From: an uncultured Phascolarctobacterium sp.
Lineage (GTDB): Bacteria > Bacillota > Negativicutes > Acidaminococcales > Acidaminococcaceae
Assembly: GCA_900545025.1 (NCBI GenBank)
Contig: UQXH01000005.1
Coordinates: 1 to 64,000, forward strand
Length of the DNA: 64,000 nt
Reading direction: 5' to 3'
The translations under genes and the position numbers were made by a program. This document shows, one piece after another, positions 1-7,590 of this stretch. The notes below the pieces were generated by a model, which ran no database searches, was not told the origin of the DNA, and was given only the letters and a program-made list of their open reading frames with translations. How positions within the stretch are numbered: position 1 is the first letter of the stretch; each line of letters begins with the position of its first letter.

Positions 1-224
1 TCTGATACTCCCCTATAAAAATGGCTATTTATCAACTGTTTGTTGTGACATAGCCATAATTATAATATAAGCATAATATTGCACTAAACTTACAAACCGC
101 CGTCTTAATTTTTAAATTTTTGCTTGCAACGGAGTATTAAATATAAAATGTTTACATTTTCTTGTGCAGCGGGTATTTTTACAAGTCTTTTTGTTATAAA
201 AAGCATCTTATTTTTCTTCAACGG
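1..224 (+). promoter_or_regulatory. CRISPR leader region (type V-A array)
   Basis: AT-rich, without a credible gene, directly upstream of the first repeat. Because the degenerate repeat is at the other end of the array, this side is the leader. It holds an imperfect hairpin at 21-57 (ATGGCTAT pairing with ATAGCCAT), which could close an upstream cas2-like gene. It also holds a perfect 15-nt inverted copy of the repeat's 5' end at 128-142, and at 3-18 a loose direct match to the repeat's 5' half. cas12a/cas4/cas1/cas2 normally precede such an array and would lie left of position 1. No clear promoter could be fixed. Confidence 0.7.
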
Positions 225-1247
225 ATTTAATACTCCGTTATAATTTCTACTATTGTAGATTTATTGACCCTGTTAATGTTCCTACTATTTAATACTCCGT
301 TATAATTTCTACTATTGTAGATACAGCAAATTTGAGGCAGAATTCTATATTTAATACTCCGTTATAATTTCTACTATTGTAGATTCCGGAGGCTGCAATT
401 TAATCTGAAATTTAATACTCCGTTATAATTTCTACTATTGTAGATAATACCTCAAACTATTGTGTAACACTAATTTAATACTCCGTTATAATTTCTACTA
501 TTGTAGATAGGGCAGAACATGGAAAGCAGAAAACAATTTAATACTCCGTTATAATTTCTACTATTGTAGATTTGCCTTAATCCCTGCAAAACCCAGCATT
601 TAATACTCCGTTATAATTTCTACTATTGTAGATAAACACTGTTTACTATCTCGCTGTTTCATTTAATACTCCGTTATAATTTCTACTATTGTAGATTTGA
701 CCCTGCATTTGCAGCGATTCGCATTTAATACTCCGTTATAATTTCTACTATTGTAGATTTGAGTGTCTTGTGCACTTTGTTGAGCATTTAATACTCCGTT
801 ATAATTTCTACTATTGTAGATACAATAGTCAGACAATCCTTATTATAATTTAATACTCCGTTATAATTTCTACTATTGTAGATTGTCGAATAAATCTAAA
901 CATATAGATAATTTAATACTCCGTTATAATTTCTACTATTGTAGATATAGGTAAGGCTGTACAATCTCTTTGATTTAATACTCCGTTATAATTTCTACTA
1001 TTGTAGATAAGGCTAATTTACATTCTTCATAATTGATTTAATACTCCGTTATAATTTCTACTATTGTAGATTGCTGAATTTATATCGCAGCAACCCTAAT
1101 TTAATACTCCGTTATAATTTCTACTATTGTAGATCTCAAGTTGGGTTCTGGTCATATCCGCATTTAATACTCCGTTATAATTTCTACTATTGTAGATCAA
1201 TGAAGCTTTCTTGATGAAAGCAGATTTAATACTCCGTTATAATTTCT
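225..1247 (+). CRISPR. Type V-A (Cas12a) CRISPR array, 16 spacers
   Basis: Sixteen identical 36-bp repeats start at 225, 287, 349, 410, 473, 536, 598, 661, 723, 786, 848, 911, 973, 1036, 1099 and 1162. They are separated by unique 25-27-nt spacers. The repeat's 3' end, AATTTCTACTATTGTAGAT, is the pseudoknot handle typical of Cas12a crRNAs (UCUAC...GUAGA stem), so mature crRNAs would read handle then spacer on the + strand. A seventeenth repeat at 1224-1247 has only the first 24 nt and lacks the second half of the stem, marking the leader-distal end. No repeat variation is seen among the full copies, which suggests an array that was recently active. No cas gene is inside the window. Spacer targets were not identified. 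Confidence 0.97.
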
Positions 1248-1256
1248 CCCTGACAC

Positions 1257-1290
1257 AAAAACTCCCGTCAACATGACGGGAGTTTTCTTC
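1257..1290. terminator. Bidirectional terminator after the CRISPR array
   Basis: A perfect 10-bp stem, ACTCCCGTCA (1261-1270) with TGACGGGAGT (1274-1283), is followed by TTTTCTTCTTT on the + strand and by a T-run on the - strand. It ends pre-crRNA transcription from the left and also stops transcripts arriving from the pseudogene on the right. Confidence 0.85.
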
Positions 1291-1298
1291 TTTCCGCT

Positions 1299-1332
1299 TA
1301 TTTACTTTTTCTTTTATGTTCCTCCAAATACT
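1299..1332 (-). pseudogene. Duplicated 3' tip of thiC (fragment)
   Basis: This stretch matches 6068-6101, the end of the intact thiC, at 33 of 34 positions and in the same orientation. Read on the - strand it encodes YLEEHKRKSK and the stop, the exact ThiC C-terminus. The codon before it is TAG where thiC has CAG, and similarity fades to roughly 60 percent over the next ~28 nt. It is a remnant without its own start. Together with thiC it frames an AT-rich 4.7-kb segment as a direct repeat, which suggests insertion at the thiC 3' end or a rearranged duplication. Confidence 0.8.
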
Positions 1333-1375
1333 ACCCCAGGATTATTGCGTCGTAAAAAGCGACTCGTCTCACTCC

Positions 1376-2729
1376 TTACGGTATCAATACACTCTCCGCA
1401 TCATCCGGAATATTCTGAAAAAACATCACGAAATAAATGGGCAGATAAGTTATTTTGCCCCGGTATCTTATTTCACGTTCATTAGATAATACAAAAGCTT
1501 TTTTTATATTATAGTCCCCGTTGCTGATAAAGGTATTCAGCGCGCTGTGTACAGTATAATCCTTGCCCGATTTTACTTCTATGGGCACCGCCGTCAAATC
1601 GTTAAAATCGTCAATCAGATAATCAACTTCGCCTTTGCTGCGATTATCATAATAAAACAGTCTGTAACCATGCGCCAAAAGCTCACTGGCTACAACAGTT
1701 TCATATACTGAGCCCAAATTAACAGAACGGACATCATTTAAAATGGCTCTGATATTATTACCATACAGAATGCAAGATAATATACCTGCATCATTTAAAT
1801 ACAGCTTTAAAAGATTTTTGCCTTCCGATTCAGCCAGAGGAAATTTAGGATTGGAAATAGCCTGTACATTAAGCGCAATACCTGCACTTATCAGATATTC
1901 AAATTCATCCTGATAATCATTGAATGTTTTGCCCTTTTTATTTTCAATTTCCTTAGCTACTACCCTTTTCTTTTTATTTTCCATATTAGAAGGTATTAAA
2001 TCATAAATACGTCTTATTTTCAGCTTACGCTCCTCATCATATTTAGAAGCATCCGCTGCGTAATAATCGTGAATCTCCGCCTGAACTGCTCTTACTTCTA
2101 CAATGTTGCGGCTTGCTAAAAAAGTATTTACTGCATCCGGCATCCCGCCAACCAGCAAATATTTACGAAATAAATCCATCAGTTTATTATGAGTATTTTC
2201 ATCCAGCGACTGCCTTTCGTTAAACTTCCTTCGTAATATATCTATAACAGCTGTATTCATACCATTGGCATAAAGGAATTCTTCAAAATCAAGCGGAAAC
2301 ATACGTATCCTCGAATACTGCCCATAGGTATGGAAGGTGTCTGCGCCAAAGTAACTCCCAGTAAGAACCCACCGGTAATATAAGTGTATCTGTCATCCTG
2401 AGCAAGAAATTTAAGCATTATTAAAAGATGTGGATATGCCTGGATTTCGTCAATAAAGATAAGCGTATTATCTTTTTTATCCATTTTATTACCGGCAATC
2501 ATGCTAAGCTGCAGATAAAAATCATCTATGTTTGTACTTGTGCAAAAAGCTTATCTCCTAAAGAATCTTCAATCCTATTTATTTCAATAAAATTCTTAAA
2601 CATTCTCTGCCCCACATAACGAACGATATATGTTTTGCCTATCTGGCGTGCACCGTCAATCAGTAAAATTTTTCTGGAGGCAGATTGCAAATGTGCTTCA
2701 ATAACTTTGGCAATCTTGCGATACAGCAT
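1376..2729 (-). pseudogene. AAA+ ATPase with DUF4143 domain, frameshifted
   Basis: Three consecutive reading frames together give one complete ATPase of about 455 residues. The N-part (start ATG at 2729 behind GAGGTGAGAGG) has the P-loop GARQIGKTY. The middle has Walker B LIFIDEIQAYP and the sensor stretch leading to SLLGV-like FLLGV and SIPMGSI. The C-part begins RMFPLDFEEFLYANG and carries the DUF4143 nuclease-like end with GEVDYLI and PIEVKSG. The frame is lost twice, near 2526-2531 and near 2300-2308; each is repaired by one extra base, so two single-base deletions (or sequencing errors at those spots) break it. The family is poorly characterised and often sits in mobile or defence-rich regions. 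It is AT-rich compared with the core genes. Confidence 0.85.
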
Positions 2730-2747
2730 ACCTCTCACCTCTCTTTA

Positions 2748-2879
2748 TGACTTTTCAAATAATTTTGAGCATTATTTCCCTTACTTTTCAATGAAAAATG
2801 CGCCATAAAACAATGACTTTTCAATATATTTACCGTTATAAAATACCAACTTTTCAAAAACTGTATAAATTAACTTTAA
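2748..2879. repeat. Four direct repeats at exact 33-bp spacing
   Basis: The 9-mer ACTTTTCAA (TTGAAAAGT on the - strand) occurs at 2750, 2783, 2816 and 2849, each exactly 33 bp apart. A weaker second similarity lies in the middle of the first three units (TGAGCATTA, TGCGCCATA, TACCGTTAT). The last unit before the gene lies just 5' of the ATPase ribosome binding site. Three helical turns per unit puts all copies on one face of the DNA, as expected for an operator or iteron set. No function is known. Confidence 0.8.
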
Positions 2880-2910
2880 AAACATACGCCTATTTCAATA
2901 ACAATACCGT

Positions 2911-2948
2911 AAAAATAAAAGCACTGCCTACGCAGTGCTTTTATTTTT
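2911..2948. terminator. Terminator of the ABC importer operon
   Basis: A long, almost perfect inverted repeat has a GCACTGC/GCAGTGC core (2921-2927 with 2932-2938, loop CTAC), flanked by A-rich and T-rich arms. It lies 2 bp past the stop codon of the permease gene. The same core hairpin recurs behind thiC at 6035-6052. Confidence 0.9.
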
Positions 2949-2950
2949 CC

Positions 2951-4534
2951 TCATTCATTTATTATTCCTTTTTCCAGTAAAAATTCTCGTGCTACAGCAG
3001 CTCTGTCCTGTCCCAGCTCTACAACTTTATAGTTCAGCTCCTGCATGGTTCTGTCATCAATACTATTATCCAAAGATTTTAATGCTGTCGCCAATTCCGG
3101 ATATGTAGCCAAAGTTTCAGCATTTACAAAAGGAAGCATATTATACGGCGGGAAAAAGTTTTTATCATCTTTCAGTAATACCAAATCATACTTTTTCAAT
3201 AACCCGTCAGTAGAAAAAGCTGTAATTACATCAACCTTTCCGGAAGTTATTGCGGTATACATTAATGTTCCGGAAAAATTATTAACAGATTTAAACTGTA
3301 TTCCATATTCCTTTTCTATTCCTTTTAATCCGTCCTCACGTGCTGCAAATTCCGGTGAACATCCAAAACGTAATTTATGTGCTGCCTTTTTCAGGTCTGA
3401 AATAGTTTTTAACGAATATTTATCCGCAACCTCTTCAGATACTGCCAGAACATAGGTATTATTAAAGCCAAAATTGTTCAAAAGCTTTATCCCATGATTT
3501 TTATTCATCTGCTGCTGTACTACCGAATAAACCTCCTCAGCAGTAATGCCGGATACAAGCTTATTCTTCAAAATTGTACTGTAGCCGGTTCCGGTATATT
3601 CAGGATATATATCTATTTCTCCTGTACGTAATGCTTCAAAAGCGATCATAGTACCGCCTAAAGAAAGTTTCCGCTCAACTTTAAGGTCAGTTTTATCTTC
3701 TATTACATCAGCAAGCATATTGCCTATAATAACACTTTCCGTGGCATCTTTGGAGCCTATTTTAATATCCGGTTTCTGCATTACTTCCTGTACAATCAGC
3801 AAACCACCGCTTAATACAGCTGCAGCTGCAGCCACTGCAATAACTTTATTTCTTTTATTTTTGCTTTTTTCTACGTCTTTTTCAGTCATTTTGTTTGAGT
3901 TTTGTTTTAATGAAATTGGTACTACCGCATTCTCCACTTTACTCATTATAAAATCCATAGTCAAAGCTAAAATACATGCCGGTATTGCACCTGCAAGAAT
4001 CATATTGCTGTTGTCAGTCTGTATGCCGCTTATTACCAGTGTACCCAGGCCACCTGCGCCAATATAGGCTGCAATGGTCATCAGTCCTACTGCTGTAACA
4101 CTGGAAATCCTTATGCCTGCCATAATAACAGGCAATGCCAGCGGCAAGCGAACTTTAAAAAGTACCTGTAATTCTGTCATTCCTATACCTTTAGCTGCTT
4201 CCAATGTTTGCTCACTAATATTTTTAAGCCCGGTACACGTATTTTTTAATATTGGCAGCAAAGAATATAATACTACCATTGATACAGCAGTACTGGCTCC
4301 AATTCCCATATATGGAACCAAAAAACCAAGTAAAGCAAGACTGGGTATAGCCTGCGCAAGATTGGCAGCTCCCAGTACTGTTTTCATCAGCTGCTTTCTT
4401 TCAGATATGTATATCCCTGCCGGTACACCGATACAAATCGCAATGAATACAGAAAGTAAAGTTAACTGTATATGACTTACTAAAAGCATCAGGACATAGT
4501 CCTGCTGCTCTATTATATATTGTAATAACTCCAT
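2951..4534 (-). CDS. ABC transporter permease fused to substrate-binding protein (OpuF/EgtU type)
   Basis: This 527-residue fusion is a quaternary-amine-type importer subunit. Residues 1-210 form the inner-membrane permease with about six helices and an EAA loop at about 112-131 (EAAKGIGMTELQVLFKVRLP). A charged linker and an extra membrane helix (about 231-249) tether a periplasmic binding domain (about 255-527) containing GSKDATESVI and EIDIYPEYTGTGY, typical of glycine betaine/choline/carnitine binders. The same architecture is used by OpuFB and by the ergothioneine importer EgtU, so the substrate is undecided. It starts 3 bp after the ATPase gene and is translated with it. Low GC compared with thiC suggests acquisition with the surrounding segment. 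Confidence 0.92.
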   Translation of the reverse strand: MELLQYIIEQQDYVLMLLVSHIQLTLLSVFIAICIGVPAGIYISERKQLMKTVLGAANLAQAIPSLALLGFLVPYMGIGASTAVSMVVLYSLLPILKNTCTGLKNISEQTLEAAKGIGMTELQVLFKVRLPLALPVIMAGIRISSVTAVGLMTIAAYIGAGGLGTLVISGIQTDNSNMILAGAIPACILALTMDFIMSKVENAVVPISLKQNSNKMTEKDVEKSKNKRNKVIAVAAAAAVLSGGLLIVQEVMQKPDIKIGSKDATESVIIGNMLADVIEDKTDLKVERKLSLGGTMIAFEALRTGEIDIYPEYTGTGYSTILKNKLVSGITAEEVYSVVQQQMNKNHGIKLLNNFGFNNTYVLAVSEEVADKYSLKTISDLKKAAHKLRFGCSPEFAAREDGLKGIEKEYGIQFKSVNNFSGTLMYTAITSGKVDVITAFSTDGLLKKYDLVLLKDDKNFFPPYNMLPFVNAETLATYPELATALKSLDNSIDDRTMQELNYKVVELGQDRAAVAREFLLEKGIINE

Positions 4535-4537
4535 CTT

Positions 4538-5659
4538 TTATTTCTCCTTAAAATCAATAAACTGCTGGCTCATTGTTGTAACAAGGCTTGAATTGGTTAT
4601 TAAGCCCTTTAAAATCTCGTTATTATCTATAACAGGTATATTCGATAAATTACCTGCATTAAATATTTTCAGCAGCTTTATAATATTATCATGCTCATTA
4701 CATGTTGCCTTAGCAGGCTTCATAACATGTTTTACAGGCAAACTTTTATCTTTCTCATTATGAATATGACTTGCTCTTACTATCCCTAAAAACCTGTTAT
4801 CATCATCAACAACCAGTAAACTGTCTACATTTTCCACACGCATTTTTTCTATACATTTCAGCATAGGAATTTCCGGATGAGTGATTTTAGGATATTTTAT
4901 CATTATATCTTTAGCCTTTATAAGCTCCGGGCTACTCCAGATACGTTTGGAACCAACAAATTCATTAACAAAATCATCTACAGGATTTTTAAGAATATTC
5001 TCCGGAGTATCATACTGAAGAATCTTACCGGCATTAATAATACAGATACGGTCTGCGATTTTCACCGCTTCATCCATATCATGTGTAACAAACACAATAG
5101 TTTTATGCATTTTCGCCTGTAATCTTACCAATTCATCCTGCAGCTGAATTCTTGTTAACGGATCCAGCGCGGAAAACGGCTCATCCATTAAAATAATTTC
5201 CGGATCCATAGCAAAGGCTCTGGCAACGCCAATTCTCTGCTGTTGTCCACCGGATAAATGATTGGGAAATCTGCTTAAAAAACTTTTTGGTAAACCAACC
5301 ATTTCCATCAATTTTTCAGTTCGTGTATTGATGTCATCCTCATTAACTTTGCACAATCTGGGTATTATTTCCAGATTTTCTTTAACCGTCATATGAACAA
5401 ATAATCCAGTCTGCTGAATTACATACCCGATATTACGTCTTAGCTCAATAACGTCCTGTTGAGTAATATCTTTACCATTAATGAAAATAATTCCACTGCT
5501 TGGTTCTATCAAGCGGTTAATCATTTTTAATAAAGTTGTTTTACCACATCCCGAAGGACCAATAATAACAACAAGTTCACCTTTATTTATTCTGATATTT
5601 ACATTTTTTAAAATGCTGTGCTCTTTATAATCTTTACCTACACCAATAAACTCTATCAC
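4538..5659 (-). CDS. ABC transporter ATPase with tandem CBS domains (OpuCA/EgtV type)
   Basis: This is the ATP-hydrolysing partner of the adjacent permease-binding protein fusion. It shows Walker A GPSGCGKTT, signature LSGGQQQRIGVARA, Walker B ILMDEPFSALDP and the H-loop FVTHDMDEA. The C-terminal third (from about residue 240) holds two CBS domains, which in the OpuA family sense ionic strength. I place the start at the GTG (5659), giving the family's usual MIEF... beginning with GGGGGG as the ribosome binding site. The in-frame ATG at 5674 would sit on top of that site. Confidence 0.93.
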   Translation of the reverse strand: MIEFIGVGKDYKEHSILKNVNIRINKGELVVIIGPSGCGKTTLLKMINRLIEPSSGIIFINGKDITQQDVIELRRNIGYVIQQTGLFVHMTVKENLEIIPRLCKVNEDDINTRTEKLMEMVGLPKSFLSRFPNHLSGGQQQRIGVARAFAMDPEIILMDEPFSALDPLTRIQLQDELVRLQAKMHKTIVFVTHDMDEAVKIADRICIINAGKILQYDTPENILKNPVDDFVNEFVGSKRIWSSPELIKAKDIMIKYPKITHPEIPMLKCIEKMRVENVDSLLVVDDDNRFLGIVRASHIHNEKDKSLPVKHVMKPAKATCNEHDNIIKLLKIFNAGNLSNIPVIDNNEILKGLITNSSLVTTMSQQFIDFKEK

Positions 5660-5729
5660 TTTATTGCCCCCCATTTCCAGATTTTGCTACATTCCAAACA
5701 TTTTAAATTTATTCATTTTATTTCATTTC

Positions 5730-5758
5730 TATGTATTTATATATATTTCCTGTTTCAA
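5730..5758 (-). promoter_or_regulatory. Probable promoter of the ABC importer operon
   Basis: On the - strand TTGAAA (5753-5758) and TACATA (5730-5735) are separated by 17 bp, about 70 bp upstream of the ATPase start. The surroundings are very AT-rich, so other placements are possible. Confidence 0.45.
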
Positions 5759-5808
5759 CTTAATTTATAAATTAAAGAAACTTCAACAGCACTTATTTTA
5801 TTTAGTTT

Positions 5809-5910
5809 ATGCTTACTGCGCTGCTTGATGTTTTGACAGATATTGTTTCTTCTAAAAACAGTACCAATCCAGTTGAAACACTTCTTGCTGTTTTGGTACC
5901 AAAGAAATGA
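5809..5910 (+). CDS. Candidate small protein A (33 aa)
   Basis: An ATG-started frame of 33 residues, rich in L, V and T, with an amphipathic helix-like start MLTALLDVLTDIVSSK and the end LLAVLVPKK. No good ribosome binding site is visible and no family is recognised. It is listed because its TGA overlaps the ATG of a second small frame by 4 nt (ATGA), as in coupled genes, inside an otherwise empty 400-bp gap. It may equally be the remnant of a larger gene or chance. Confidence 0.2.
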   Translation: MLTALLDVLTDIVSSKNSTNPVETLLAVLVPKK

Positions 5911-6020
5911 ATATTACAGAGCTTATGTCTGACTTGAATATGAAACATAAGGCAAATTGCAGAAAAAATCATCTGCAGCAAAATCTGACAGAAATAACTA
6001 TTCTCAAAAAAACAAAATAG
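5907..6020 (+). CDS. Candidate small protein B (37 aa)
   Basis: A 37-residue frame starting with the ATG of the ATGA overlap with candidate A. It reads MNITELMSDLNMKHK and ends basic (ILKKTK). It stops 9 nt before the A-rich left arm of the thiC hairpin, whose left side could also end this transcript. No homology is recognised. The only evidence is the coupled arrangement and the absence of any other content in the gap 5660-6066. Confidence 0.2.
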   Translation: MNITELMSDLNMKHKANCRKNHLQQNLTEITILKKTK

Positions 6021-6028
6021 GCACAAAC

Positions 6029-6058
6029 AAAAAAGCACTGCTTACGCAGTGCTTTTTT
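6029..6058. terminator. Terminator of thiC
   Basis: GCACTGC (6035-6041), loop TTAC and GCAGTGC (6046-6052), with A6 and T6 arms, immediately after the thiC stop. It is symmetric, so it can act in both directions. Confidence 0.9.
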
Positions 6059-6066
6059 ACTTCTTA

Positions 6067-7371
6067 CTATTTACTTTTTCTCTTATGTTCCTCCAAATAC
6101 TGACCCACAATTTTTACGGCGCAGTAATCACCGCACATGGAGCAGGCTTCGTCATCGCTTTTGTTTTTCCTGTTGCGGTATTCGGTGGCCTTAACAGGGT
6201 CAAGCGCCAGGCGCAGCTGCTCCGGCCAGTCCAGTTCCTTGCGGGCTTTGGCCATGGCGTTGTCCCATGCCCATGCCTGCTTATTGCCTTTGGCAAGGTC
6301 GGCAGCGTGAGCCGCAATACGGGCTGCGATAACTCCCTCGCGTACATCATTTAAATCCGGCAGTCCCAGATGCTCCGCCGGTGTCACATAACACAGAAAA
6401 TCCGCGCCGCTGACCGCCGCCAGCGTGCCGCCGATAGCGCTGGTAATATGGTCATAGCCGGGCGCTACGTCCGTTACCAAGGGTCCCAGTACGTAAAAAG
6501 GCGCGCCATGGCAGATGCGTTTCTGCAGCTGCATATTGGCGGCAATCTGATTATAGGGCATATGGCCCGGTCCCTCCACCATTACCTGTACGCCTTTATC
6601 CCAGGCACGCTGGGTCAGCTCGCCCAGATTTAAAAGCTCCTGAATCTGCGCCCTGTCGGTAGCGTCCGCCAGACAGCCGGGACGCAGGCCGTCGCCCAGA
6701 CTGATGGTTACATCATATTCGGCGCAGATATCAAGTATTTCGTCATAATATTCGTACAGCGGATTTTCTTTATCGTTGTGCAGCATCCAGCCGGTAATAA
6801 AACTGCCGCCGCGGCTCACTACATCCATGATGCGGCCTTCCTCGGTCAGCGCCTTGAGCACGTTCTTCGTAATGCCGCAGTGCAGAGTCATAAAGTCTGC
6901 ACCATCCGCCGCCTGCATGCGGATAACGTCAAACAAATCTTCCTTGGTCATTTCTACTACGGCGCCGCGTTTTTTAATGGTTTCTACGGTAGCCTGATAC
7001 ATGGGCACCGTACCCACCATGACGGTAGAATTTTCAATAATCGCCCGACGGGAAGCGGTAATATTATTGCCGGTGGATAAATCCATCACGGCATCCGCTC
7101 CTGCGTCCACTGCCGCCCTGAGCTTCACCAGCTCCGGCTCGATATCAGGAAAGCTGCTGGACGTGCCTATATTGGCGTTTACCTTTACTTTCAGTCCCTG
7201 TCCCACGCCGCGGGGGACAAGGTTTTTGTGATTAACATTGCAGCAGATGGCGATTGTGCCCTCTGCCACGCCTGCGCGGATAAATTCCCCGCTGACGCCT
7301 TCCTGCTGCGCCACTGTGCGCATGGCGTCTGTAATAATGCCCTGTCTTGCCAGCTGCATCTGTGTTGCCAT
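6067..7371 (-). CDS. thiC: Phosphomethylpyrimidine synthase ThiC
   Basis: ThiC converts aminoimidazole ribotide to hydroxymethylpyrimidine phosphate for thiamine, using a [4Fe-4S] cluster and S-adenosylmethionine. The 434-residue protein has the family core (MVEGPGHMPYNQI, APFYVLGPLVTDVAPGYDHI) and the C-terminal cluster-binding cysteines CSMCGDYC. I chose the ATG at 7371 because GGAGG lies just before it; reading further upstream runs into the riboswitch terminator. The gene is controlled by the TPP riboswitch at 7411-7538. Its last codons are duplicated at 1299-1332. Confidence 0.98.
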   Translation of the reverse strand: MATQMQLARQGIITDAMRTVAQQEGVSGEFIRAGVAEGTIAICCNVNHKNLVPRGVGQGLKVKVNANIGTSSSFPDIEPELVKLRAAVDAGADAVMDLSTGNNITASRRAIIENSTVMVGTVPMYQATVETIKKRGAVVEMTKEDLFDVIRMQAADGADFMTLHCGITKNVLKALTEEGRIMDVVSRGGSFITGWMLHNDKENPLYEYYDEILDICAEYDVTISLGDGLRPGCLADATDRAQIQELLNLGELTQRAWDKGVQVMVEGPGHMPYNQIAANMQLQKRICHGAPFYVLGPLVTDVAPGYDHITSAIGGTLAAVSGADFLCYVTPAEHLGLPDLNDVREGVIAARIAAHAADLAKGNKQAWAWDNAMAKARKELDWPEQLRLALDPVKATEYRNRKNKSDDEACSMCGDYCAVKIVGQYLEEHKRKSK

Positions 7372-7410
7372 TTTTACTACCTCCGTTTCGCCGCCTGCGG
7401 GAACAAAAAT

Positions 7411-7434
7411 GCCAGTCCCGGCAAAAGGACTGGC
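7411..7434 (-). terminator. Riboswitch-controlled terminator before thiC
   Basis: GCCAGTCC pairs with GGACTGGC, followed on the - strand by ATTTTTG, between the TPP aptamer and the thiC ribosome binding site. It is the expected expression platform for shutting thiC off by transcription termination when TPP is bound. Confidence 0.85.
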
Positions 7435-7451
7435 AAAATTATTGTCGTTAT

Positions 7452-7538
7452 CCACTTTCCTACGCCGGTATTATCCGTAAATCAGGTTCAAAGGGTCGGG
7501 CCTCAGCCCTCTCAGCAAATGCGCCCCTAGCGGTCTTT
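7452..7538 (-). promoter_or_regulatory. TPP riboswitch (THI element)
   Basis: On the - strand the aptamer shows the conserved pieces in order: GGGGCGC, CTGAGAGGG (complement at 7510-7515), CCTTTGAACCTGAT (complement at 7481-7494), and GGCGTAGGAAAG near 7455-7466. These form the pyrimidine- and pyrophosphate-sensing arms of the thiamine pyrophosphate aptamer. It precedes thiC and a terminator hairpin. Confidence 0.97.
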
Positions 7539-7556
7539 TTATTCAGTTACATATTA

Positions 7557-7585
7557 ACTTTAGCATTGATTGCGTTTTTTTGCAA
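7557..7585 (-). promoter_or_regulatory. Probable thiC promoter
   Basis: On the - strand TTGCAA (7580-7585) and TAAAGT (7557-7562) are 17 bp apart, about 20 bp upstream of the TPP aptamer and directly after the preceding gene. Confidence 0.5.
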
Positions 7586-7590
7586 CGAGA

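Noticed and set aside
225..1247. Possible type II (Cas9) or type I array
   Set aside because: The repeat ends with the Cas12a handle (UCUAC...GUAGA), and no tracrRNA-like anti-repeat of the 3' half is seen; the inverted copy in the leader covers only the trimmed 5' part.
1273..1485. Open frame on the + strand across the CRISPR terminator (70 codons)
   Set aside because: It begins inside the terminator stem and runs antisense through the thiC fragment and the ATPase 3' end; composition is that of non-coding shadow.
2748..2879. Second, degenerate CRISPR array
   Set aside because: Conserved part is only 9 bp with 24-bp variable parts and just four units; it lies directly at a gene's 5' end and fits an operator better.
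5802..6038. 78-codon frame on the - strand upstream of the importer genes
   Set aside because: Cys/Phe-rich low-quality product, no ribosome binding site, and it starts inside the thiC terminator region; read as chance in AT-rich DNA.
6067..7455. Longer ThiC start at 7455
   Set aside because: The extra 28 codons would be encoded by the riboswitch terminator and end of the aptamer; the ATG at 7371 has GGAGG directly in front.
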